This document shows positions 1 through 5,006 of a stretch of 6,702 nt of DNA, in pieces. Origin of the DNA: Dehalococcoidia bacterium (lineage in GTDB: Bacteria; Chloroflexota; Dehalococcoidia; UBA2979); contig JABIST010000458.1 of assembly GCA_018700215.1 (NCBI GenBank), positions 1 to 6,702 of the forward strand, in the 5' to 3' direction. The position numbers were made by a program, and so were the translations under genes. The notes under the pieces were generated by a model, which worked only from the letters and a program-made list of their open reading frames with translations, was not told the origin of the DNA and did not search any database. Numbering within the stretch: position 1 is the stretch's first letter; every line of letters begins with the position of its first letter.

Positions 1-537
1 GTCGGTGCCGATGGTGTGATGACCCACGACACGATCAATCCGGATGGCCCATCAGCTCTCACCTACGCCTGGATGGGGCCCTTCATCGGAGCCTTCATTC
101 GCCCTGTCGGCGGTTGGATCGCGGACAGAGCTGGCGGCGCAAAGGTGACCCAGTGGGTCTCCATCACCATGATCATCAGCGCCATCGGTGTCGCCTACTT
201 CATGAAGCAGGCCTACCAGTCTGAGACACCTCAAGACTTCTTCGTACCGTTCTTCCTGCTGTTCCTCGTGCTCTTCGCGGCTACCGGCGTTGGCAACGGC
301 TCTACCTTCCGCACCATCGCCATGGTCTTCGATCAGGAGCAGGCCGGGCCGGTGCTCGGCTGGACATCGGCCGTCGCCGCCTACGGTGCCTTCGTTGTGC
401 CGTCGGAGTTTGGTGCGCAGATCAAGGCCGCTACACCGGAGTACGCACTCTTCGGCTTCGCCGCCTTCTACGCCGTCTGTCTCCTCCTCAACTGGTGGTA
501 CTACCTCGGACCCAGGCGCGAGTACGACAACCCCTAG
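1..537 (+). CDS. narK: NarK-type nitrate/nitrite transporter (MFS), C-terminal part
   Basis: This is the C-terminal 178 residues of a major facilitator superfamily transporter. The frame is open from base 1, so the start lies outside the window. NarK/NasA proteins move nitrate in and/or nitrite out across the cytoplasmic membrane; the family is usually about 400-500 residues, so under half is visible. Visible residues 26-46 (GPFIGAFIRPVGGWIADRAGG) form the conserved MFS loop typical of NarK. Residues 96-103 (GVGNGSTF) match the second nitrate-signature motif, a glycine-rich helix segment followed by an Arg. Hydrophobic stretches around residues 53-65, 79-96, 118-135 and 148-165 look like membrane helices, and the protein ends in a short charged cytoplasmic tail. 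The response regulator follows on the same strand after 63 bp, so joint transcription is possible. Transport direction (nitrate or nitrite) cannot be read from this fragment. Family assignment is secure. Confidence 0.93.
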   Translation, partial: VGADGVMTHDTINPDGPSALTYAWMGPFIGAFIRPVGGWIADRAGGAKVTQWVSITMIISAIGVAYFMKQAYQSETPQDFFVPFFLLFLVLFAATGVGNGSTFRTIAMVFDQEQAGPVLGWTSAVAAYGAFVVPSEFGAQIKAATPEYALFGFAAFYAVCLLLNWWYYLGPRREYDNP

Positions 538-554
538 CCGGCCCGCGAGCGAGA

Positions 555-580
555 GGGAAACGAAGGTGCTTCCGCTTCCC
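555..580 (+). terminator. Imperfect hairpin between narK and the response regulator
   Basis: GGGAA (555-559) pairs with TTCCC (576-580). Inside it CG (561-562) pairs with CG (573-574) and AAG (563-565) with CTT (569-571) around a 3-base loop, leaving one mismatch and one bulged base. No T-run follows, so it is not a classical rho-independent terminator. It may be a weak terminator or an mRNA-processing element after narK. It ends 20 bases before the next start codon. Confidence 0.3.
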
Positions 581-600
581 CTGTAGATACAGAGGAGACC

Positions 601-1266
601 GTGGCTGAAAACAGAATCGGCATCTTGCTGATCGGTCACCCCGACGCTGAGCAAGACAAGCTCAAATCCGTCGTCGAAGGCAGCAACGACCTGGTCGTCG
701 TGGGCGAAACCAGGTCAGTTGCACAGGGCGTAGCCGAGGCGCTTCGGCTGAGGGCCGACATCACGCTGATCGATCTGCGCCTCCCAGACGGCTCCGGCGT
801 CGACGCCTGCCGGCAGATTCGTGCCGAGGTGCCGGACAGTCGGGTCGTCATTCTTACCCCCCACACGGACGAGGACACGGTCTACGCCGCAATTCTGGCC
901 GGTTCCGCTGGCTACATCCTCAAGGGCCTGAACGCTTGCAGACTCCATGACGCTCTGGTCATCGTCGCCCGTGGTGGCTCACTCCTCGATCCGATGATGA
1001 CAACCACCGTCCTGGAGCGATTGCGGCGCGGTGAAACCTGGCACCCGGCGGACGACCGGTTCTCGACGCTCACCTCGCGAGAGGATGAGATCCTCGAGAT
1101 GATCGGCGAGGGGCTGATCAATCGCGAGATCGCGCACCGGCTCTCCCTCAGTGAGGGAACCATCAAGAACTACGTCTCGCAGGTCTACGCCAAGCTCGAC
1201 GTCGCACATCGCTCCGACGCCTCTCGACTCGCCACCGAACGCAGCATCCGCCGAGAGCAGGTGTAG
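601..1266 (+). CDS. DevR/NarL-family response regulator with atypical receiver domain
   Basis: A two-component response regulator of 221 residues: an N-terminal receiver domain (about 6-125), a linker, and a LuxR/GerE helix-turn-helix (about 156-213) that should bind promoter DNA. The helix-turn-helix is canonical (LTSREDEILEMIGEGL at 157-172, SEGTIKNYVSQVYAKL at 184-199). Overall it resembles mycobacterial DevR/DosR, including RLPDGSG (60-66), the AGSAGYILK segment (100-108) and GGSLLD (125-130). The predicted phospho-acceptor is D58, with T86 and K108 also conserved. The odd point is the N-terminus: where the family has an Asp-Asp pair for Mg2+ this protein has G12-H13, so phosphorylation may be impaired or metal binding altered. 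The GTG start is set by GAGGAG at 592-597, a short spacing; no other in-frame start exists before an upstream stop region. No histidine kinase lies in the window. Its position next to narK suggests a link to nitrate or low-oxygen control, which is inference. Confidence 0.93.
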   Translation: MAENRIGILLIGHPDAEQDKLKSVVEGSNDLVVVGETRSVAQGVAEALRLRADITLIDLRLPDGSGVDACRQIRAEVPDSRVVILTPHTDEDTVYAAILAGSAGYILKGLNACRLHDALVIVARGGSLLDPMMTTTVLERLRRGETWHPADDRFSTLTSREDEILEMIGEGLINREIAHRLSLSEGTIKNYVSQVYAKLDVAHRSDASRLATERSIRREQV

Positions 1267-1440
1267 CCCTCGGCCCCCGGCAAGGGACGTTAGGGAAACC
1301 CACCTGTGACATTCGCCTGTGACCGCCCATGCCGTTCTGCGGCACGGTGGGGACGAACGGAACCCCGGCATCGTGACCGGGCAGTCCATTGAAACGCAGA
1401 GCGTCCAGTGACCGTCGCTGGATGAGGCGGGAGCATCCAC

Positions 1441-1845
1441 GTGGCACAGAATGGCGACCGAGTGTCAGTTCACTATCAAGGGACTCTCGACAGCGGGAAG
1501 GTGTTCGATTCCTCGCGGGAGCGGGATCCGCTCGAGTTCGTTGTCGGCTCCGGGATGGTGATCCCGGGTTTTGAGCAGGCCGTGGGCAGCCTCATGGTCG
1601 GCGAGACAGTGACAGTTCGCCTGGAGATCGAGGACGCCTACGGAGAGCGAGACGAGTCGCTCGTGTTCGACCTCCCGGCCGCCGGCTCACCCGACGGGCT
1701 GCGCGAAGGGGATCAAGTAATGCTGGATGGCGACCGGCCAGCAGTCGTCACCGAAGTCACCGACTCAATCGTAAAGGCCGACGCGAACCACCTGCTCGCT
1801 GGCCAGGCGCTGACCTTCGAGATCGAACTGGTCTCAGTCAACTAG
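1441..1845 (+). CDS. FKBP-type peptidyl-prolyl cis-trans isomerase, SlyD-like
   Basis: A 134-residue cytoplasmic prolyl isomerase and folding chaperone; no signal peptide is present. The FKBP fold is recognised from VSVHYQGTL (8-16), FDSS (22-25), PLEFVVGSG (30-38), the IPGFEQAV turn (41-48), VGE (53-55) and EDAYGE (64-69). After EDAYGE comes the insert-in-flap region (about 72-114) characteristic of SlyD, then N116-H117-LLAG and the final beta strand LTFEIELV (124-131). The length suits the short SlyD type: the His/Cys-rich nickel-binding tail of E. coli SlyD is absent, so a role in nickel delivery is unlikely. The GTG start has GGGAG at 1429-1433 with a 7-base gap. It stands 174 bp after the response regulator on the same strand and ends 75 bp from the converging deaminase gene. 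The substrate is unknown. Confidence 0.93.
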   Translation: MAQNGDRVSVHYQGTLDSGKVFDSSRERDPLEFVVGSGMVIPGFEQAVGSLMVGETVTVRLEIEDAYGERDESLVFDLPAAGSPDGLREGDQVMLDGDRPAVVTEVTDSIVKADANHLLAGQALTFEIELVSVN

Positions 1846-1920
1846 CTGGGTTCATCGGGCGACGGGTGTGAGCGGGGCACGCGGGCGTGAGTGGCGTGTG
1901 GCGGGTCTTCTGGCACCACC

Positions 1921-2955
1921 TCAGACCGGAATGCCTTGCACTTCGAGGTATCGAGCCAACTCGTCGAGCAGCACCTGCTTCGATGACTCATCAAGGAACG
2001 TCGCTTCGATGGAGTTGCGTGCGAGGGTGACGATGTCGTTGTCACTCAATCCGAGTGCGTCCCGGGCGGCGATGAAGTTGTCGCCGATGTAGCCACCGAA
2101 GTAGGCGGGGTCGTCCGAGTTGATGGTCGCTCTGACGCCCTCGTGGAGCAGATCCTTGAGGTTGTGGTCACTCATCTGTTGGAAGACGCGCAGCTTGATG
2201 TTTGAGAGCGGGCAGATGGTGAGTGTTATGGCATCTCGCACGAGGCGGGCGAGTAGCTCTGGGTCTTCGGTCGAGCGCACGCCATGGTCGATTCGCTCTG
2301 CTCCGAGGAGGTCGAGGGACTGCCAGACGTAGCTCGGTGGCCCCTCCTCGCCGGCGTGAGCGACGACTCGGAAGCCGGCTTCGCGTGCGCGGGCGAACGC
2401 GCGCTGGAAATCCTCGGGTGGATGGCCAACCTCGGATGAGTCGAGGCCAACGGCGACGATCCAGTCGCGGAAGGGGAGTGCCTCTTCGAGCGTGGACAGA
2501 GCGGATTCCTCTGGGAGGTGGCGTAGGAAGCACATGATCAGCAACGCGGTGATGCCGAGCCGCTGTTCGCCCTCATTGAGGGCTCGGTGAAGGCCGGTCA
2601 CGACCGTGCTGAATGGGATGTTTCGATCGGTGTGGGTCTGCGGGTCGAAGAAGATCTCGGCGTGGCGGACCCCGTCGGCATGCGCTCGTTCTAGGTAGGC
2701 GGTTGTGAGGTCGTAGAAGTCTTGCTCGGTGCGGAGCACGTCTGCTGCTTGGTAGTAGATATCGAGGAACGATTGCAGGTCGTCGAACTCGTAGGCGGCT
2801 CGCACCTCCTCGACGCTGGCGAAGGGCAGCTCGATCGCGTTGCGGCACGCGAGTTCAAACATCAGCTCGGGCTCGAGCGTTCCTTCGATGTGCACGTGGA
2901 GTTCGGCCTTCGGTAGGCCACGGATGCGGCTATCGTCCATCACGGTGTCGTTCAT
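1921..2955 (-). CDS. add: Adenine deaminase (adenosine deaminase-like amidohydrolase)
   Basis: A zinc-dependent deaminase of 344 residues, normal for the family, predicted to hydrolyse adenine to hypoxanthine and ammonia in the cytoplasm. Metal and catalytic residues are all present: H20 and H22 (ELHVHIEG), H200 and E203 (VVAHAGEE), H224 (RIDHG), and D281-D282 (NSDDPAYFGGY). CPLSNIKLRV (248-257) and SDDPAYFGGY (280-289) match the adenine-specific branch (yeast Aah1 and Pseudomonas types) rather than true adenosine deaminases, so adenine is the more likely substrate; this rests on motif memory, not alignment. ATG at 2955 is preferred because AGGTGG (complement of 2963-2968) sits 7 bases upstream. 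A GTG at 2958 would give one more residue but only a 4-base gap. It is divergent from hpt, whose product uses hypoxanthine, which supports the adenine assignment. Confidence 0.93.
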   Translation of the reverse strand: MNDTVMDDSRIRGLPKAELHVHIEGTLEPELMFELACRNAIELPFASVEEVRAAYEFDDLQSFLDIYYQAADVLRTEQDFYDLTTAYLERAHADGVRHAEIFFDPQTHTDRNIPFSTVVTGLHRALNEGEQRLGITALLIMCFLRHLPEESALSTLEEALPFRDWIVAVGLDSSEVGHPPEDFQRAFARAREAGFRVVAHAGEEGPPSYVWQSLDLLGAERIDHGVRSTEDPELLARLVRDAITLTICPLSNIKLRVFQQMSDHNLKDLLHEGVRATINSDDPAYFGGYIGDNFIAARDALGLSDNDIVTLARNSIEATFLDESSKQVLLDELARYLEVQGIPV

Positions 2956-2962
2956 CACAGCA

Positions 2963-2968
2963 CCACCT
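2963..2968 (-). promoter_or_regulatory. Ribosome binding site of the adenine deaminase gene
   Basis: On the minus strand AGGTGG lies 7 bases before ATG 2955 and 4 bases before GTG 2958. The spacing favours the ATG. Confidence 0.6.
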
Positions 2969-2983
2969 GATCGTCGCGCGATG

Positions 2984-2989
2984 AACGAT
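2984..2989 (-). promoter_or_regulatory. Candidate -10 element for the adenine deaminase gene
   Basis: The minus strand reads TATCGT here, a TAnnnT match. Transcription would begin about 7 bases downstream, giving a leader of roughly 20 bases that includes the AGGTGG site. No convincing -35 box is visible upstream, so support is weak. Confidence 0.3.
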
Positions 2990-3011
2990 ACCAGCGGCGA
3001 ACGGGCGGCTG

Positions 3012-3017
3012 TACGAT
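3012..3017 (+). promoter_or_regulatory. Candidate -10 element placing the hpt transcript start at its GTG codon
   Basis: TACGAT is a TAnnnT -10 match whose last base is 6 bases before the GTG start at 3024. That spacing predicts a transcript starting at or next to the start codon. No Shine-Dalgarno-like sequence stands at a usable distance before GTG 3024, which agrees with a leaderless mRNA. A clear -35 box was not found. Confidence 0.42.
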
Positions 3018-3023
3018 GCGGGC

Positions 3024-3542
3024 GTGGAGCTGGAAACGCGATTTTCCGAGACAGAGATCGGCGCTGCCGTAGCTCGCGTCGCGGGTGAGATCTCGCGAGA
3101 TTATGCGGGTGAGACGCCGGTACTGGTGGGCGTGCTTAAGGGGAGCTTCGTGTTTCTGGCGGATCTGGTGCGTGCGCTCAGTATCCCCTGCGAGGTGGAC
3201 TTCATTCGCGCTCGTTCGTACGGGGCTGGGCAGACCTCGAGCGGCTCCGTCGAGATCACGAAGGATCTTGATGGCGACGTCGCGGGTCGCCACGTGCTGG
3301 TCATCGAGGACATCGCTGATACGGGGCTGACGATGCGTGCGGTGGCCGAGCATATCGAGGCTGCGGGGCCGGCGTCGGTTCGCTGCTGCGCCCTGCTGGT
3401 GCGCGAAGGTTGTGATGACCCGGAGTATGCGGGACTGCGGATCGGTCCCGGGTTTGTGGTCGGCTACGGGATCGATTTCGCCGAACGCTACCGTGAACTC
3501 CGCGACATTCGTGTCGTGCCGCCGGAGCCTGACAGCGCCTGA
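3024..3542 (+). CDS. hpt: Hypoxanthine phosphoribosyltransferase
   Basis: A cytoplasmic purine-salvage enzyme of 172 residues, typical length, that joins hypoxanthine (and often guanine) to PRPP to give IMP (or GMP) and pyrophosphate. The pyrophosphate loop is LKGS (38-41), the mobile-loop Ser-Tyr pair is in RARSYG (62-67), and the PRPP-binding signature is VLVIEDIADTGLTM (91-104), with the two acidic residues E95 and D96. The base-binding end, VVGYGIDFAERYRELRDI (145-162), carries the usual YG-D-ER pattern. The GTG start is chosen because the protein then begins at the usual place before the first helix; the nearby ATG at 3016 is in another frame and soon stops. It is divergent from the adenine deaminase gene over about 70 bp and ends 20 bp from the convergent membrane gene. 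Guanine use cannot be decided from sequence. Confidence 0.95.
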   Translation: MELETRFSETEIGAAVARVAGEISRDYAGETPVLVGVLKGSFVFLADLVRALSIPCEVDFIRARSYGAGQTSSGSVEITKDLDGDVAGRHVLVIEDIADTGLTMRAVAEHIEAAGPASVRCCALLVREGCDDPEYAGLRIGPGFVVGYGIDFAERYRELRDIRVVPPEPDSA

Positions 3543-3551
3543 CCCCGTATC

Positions 3552-3568
3552 AGCTGATCGAGTCAGCT
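3552..3568. terminator. Possible bidirectional hairpin between hpt and the membrane gene
   Basis: AGCTGA (3552-3557) and TCAGCT (3563-3568) form a 6-bp stem around a 5-base loop in the 20-bp gap between converging genes. The right arm contains the stop codon of the membrane gene. An overlapping perfect palindrome ATCAGCTGAT lies at 3549-3558. The stem is short and lacks T-runs, so termination is only a suggestion. Confidence 0.3.
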
Positions 3569-4346
3569 TGGGTCCCAGTCTTCGTCCTCCGACGTTTCGC
3601 CGAGCAGGAATCCACCGAACATCTGATCGGCGAAGCGGGTCGCCCCCCAGATCACGAGGAAGCCGGCGATCCAGACGAAGGCGCCGACGACCCCGCCACC
3701 CGTGCAGCCCGATCGCCACGATTCCCCAGCTCAGCCCGATGATCACGCCGACATCGAGCAGGCCTCTCCACGGGGCGTCGAGCATCCTGACGGCGACGAT
3801 GAAGCAGATGATCATCGCAATCAGCGCAGCCCGGCCGGCCACCTCTCGCGCGGGCGCTTGGAGGATGCCGTAGCAATAGGCCGGGGCCAGGATCACCCCA
3901 AGGATCGATGGCTGCCGCGCGAGTTGCCGCGCACGCTCGGCTACGCGTGGCGCCAAACCCTTCTGGAAGCCTCGGTAGCCCTCCATGTACGCCATCAGCA
4001 GCGTGTTCACGGTGAGTACGGCCCAGTGCCAGATCCCCCACGTGTATTCCCGGCTCTCACTGGCAATCGGGACCAGGCGCGCTACTGCGTAGATGAGGAG
4101 CAGCAGCAATCCACCGATTCCCCAGATCGCCGCGGACATACCGATCACTGTTCGAGCAGTTTGCCTGACCGGAACCCGCTCCCCCCTTCGAGGGATTCGC
4201 AGTTTGCGCGGGGGGAGCAGCAAGGGGGTTCCGGCAGAAGGAGGAGGGAACGGGGAGGGACGCTCTGGCCAGAGGTTGCCAGCAGCTGCGGTGGTTAACG
4301 GCGGTTGAGGTTGGTTCGCCGCGCCGGTGCGACTGCCGATGGTCAT
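3563..4346 (-). pseudogene. Multi-pass membrane protein of unknown function, frameshifted
   Basis: I do not recognise a named family. ATG 4346 is chosen because GGGGAGG stands 7 bases upstream; an in-frame ATG at 4388 lacks such a site. The first 65 residues are Pro- and Arg-rich and probably cytoplasmic. Likely membrane helices follow at about 66-92, 103-124, 147-163, 173-188 and 196-215, with an amphipathic Arg-rich stretch after YMEGYRGFQKGLAPR (120-134). At residue 216 the frame breaks: read straight on, the protein would become an Arg-rich antisense product running through hpt. Dropping one base from the GGG run (complement of 3699-3701) restores GVVGAFVWIAGFLVIW as a sixth helix, then an acidic tail SEDEDWDPS and a stop at 3563-3565, 260 residues in all. 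The acidic hydrophilic tail is what a genuine C-terminus looks like. The break may be a sequencing error in a homopolymer or a real mutation. Confidence 0.75.
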
Positions 4347-4705
4347 GAGCCAACCTCCCCAGTTCCTCGCATAGTGTGGTGGCTTCACGTGCGGACGGAA
4401 TCAGCGATCCAACGAGCATGAGTACGCGTTTTCGCTACGACAGAATTCACGCGCCAAGGTACTACCCAGGCAGCTCCCACCGATCAGTCGTCTAATCCGC
4501 CGCGTCGCTCCAGCGGGACGAACAGGCTCTTGAAATCTCCTGACAGGGCGCACGAAATTCCAACTATTCGACAGAATTAGGTCGATTTTCTTCGAACCGA
4601 TTCGACAGATCACCGAGAATCGCTCATCTCTCTGATGACGCGACGGCGCGAACCAGCGGCGATGCTCCGTTCAACGAACAACGATGCCCGGAGGGATGCC
4701 TACCC
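4347..4705. other. Gene-free intergenic region upstream of the radical SAM stubs and hemA
   Basis: About 360 bp without a supportable gene. It separates the leftward membrane gene from the rightward 4706-6244 block, so it should hold promoters for both directions. The part from about 4550 to 4610 is visibly richer in A and T than its surroundings and carries repeats of CGACAGA. CTGACA at 4540-4545, one mismatch from a -35 box, with TATTCG at 4565-4570 could be a rightward promoter, but the 19-base spacer makes this weak. No riboswitch or tRNA was recognised. Confidence 0.5.
4566..4609. repeat. 10-bp direct repeats ATTCGACAGA with a third partial copy nearby
   Basis: ATTCGACAGA occurs at 4566-4575 and 4600-4609, 34 bp apart start to start, about three helical turns. 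CGACAGAATT occurs at 4438-4447 and again at 4569-4578. A TTCGAA palindrome lies between the pair at 4591-4596. The spacing and AT-rich setting suggest a protein-binding site upstream of the hemA block, which is inference. Confidence 0.5.
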
Positions 4706-4882
4706 ATGCTTGGCGGATCGCGACTGCTGACCCGGGGGGTGACCGAGGGCGACGTGGTGCGCTTCGGGATCCAGAGCGGGCGGCCTCCTTCGCACCTGCT
4801 GTACTACGCCGAGGACAAGAAACCTGTCGTCGTGGCGAACGGGATTGCCGCGGGGCGTGAGTGTGAACATGCCACATCCTGA
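4706..4882 (+). pseudogene. Core-less radical SAM stub, AhbC/NirJ-like N-terminus (58 residues)
   Basis: A 58-residue frame with ATG 4706 and GGAGGG at 4690-4695 (10-base gap). Its first 43 residues, starting MLGGSRLLTRGVTEGD and reaching SHLLYYAEDKKPVVV (29-43), match my recollection of the opening of NirJ/AhbC-type radical SAM proteins, where a segment like KKPVVVWN leads straight into the CxxxCxxC iron-sulphur motif. Here that motif is missing: after VVV come ANGIAAGRECEHATS and a stop, with a single Cys at 53. AhbC removes acetate groups from 12,18-didecarboxysiroheme in the alternative haem route and is normally near 380 residues, so most of the protein including the catalytic core is absent. 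It overlaps the next stub by 14 bases and precedes hemA, a fitting tetrapyrrole context. It could instead be an unrelated small gene or leader peptide. The family call is moderately sure and the deletion is inferred. Confidence 0.55.
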
Positions 4883-5006
4883 AGGGGGCAGAGCTTCCAA
4901 CAGGCACGCCGGCGCAACTCCGCCCGCGAAGCCGGAGCTGTTTGCGATCGACCTCGACGAGCGGCCGTTCACCATTGCCTGTGCAAGCAGGGGAGGCGAG
5001 TTCTGA
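4869..5006 (+). pseudogene. Second core-less radical SAM stub, coupled to hemA (45 residues)
   Basis: A 45-residue frame from ATG 4869 to TGA 5004-5006. Residues 21-37 (KPELFAIDLDERPFTIA) resemble the lead-in of SPASM/AhbD-like radical SAM proteins, in which a DERPF-type phrase followed by a short beta strand runs into W-E-V-T-x-A-C-x-L-x-C. In this frame the strand is followed instead by CASRGGEF and a stop, so the cysteine motif and barrel are gone. The start overlaps the end of the first stub by 14 bases, and the stop shares its last base with the hemA start (TGATG), the layout of a translationally coupled operon. AhbD-type enzymes convert iron-coproporphyrin to haem. GTG codons at 4857 and 4863 are alternative starts. 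The similarity covers fewer than 20 residues, so the family call is tentative; a coupled leader peptide is the main alternative. Confidence 0.45.
4991..4996 (+). promoter_or_regulatory. Ribosome binding site of hemA
   Basis: GGGAGG lies 9 bases before ATG 5006, inside the end of the second stub. It supports ATG 5006 over the ATG at 5015, although either could be used. Confidence 0.6.

Noticed and set aside
52..654. 200-residue minus-strand open frame opposite narK
   Set aside because: The composition is low-complexity and acidic with no motif, and it is fully antisense to a recognisable transporter.
1878..1889. Hairpin CACG-CGGG-CGTG between the FKBP and deaminase genes as a terminator
   Set aside because: The stem is only 4 bp with no T-run. 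The 75-bp convergent gap shows no better candidate, so no terminator is called.
2955..3562. Continuation of the leftward membrane-protein frame antisense through all of hpt
   Set aside because: After the frame break the product is Arg-rich without domains and lies opposite a well-supported HPRT gene. It is a readthrough artefact of GC-rich DNA, and the real C-terminus is in another frame.
4696..4860. Plus-strand frame from ATG 4696 with a GGAGGG very close by
   Set aside because: The product is Arg-rich with no similarity, and the ribosome binding site nearly touches the start. ATG 4706 gives the family-like protein.
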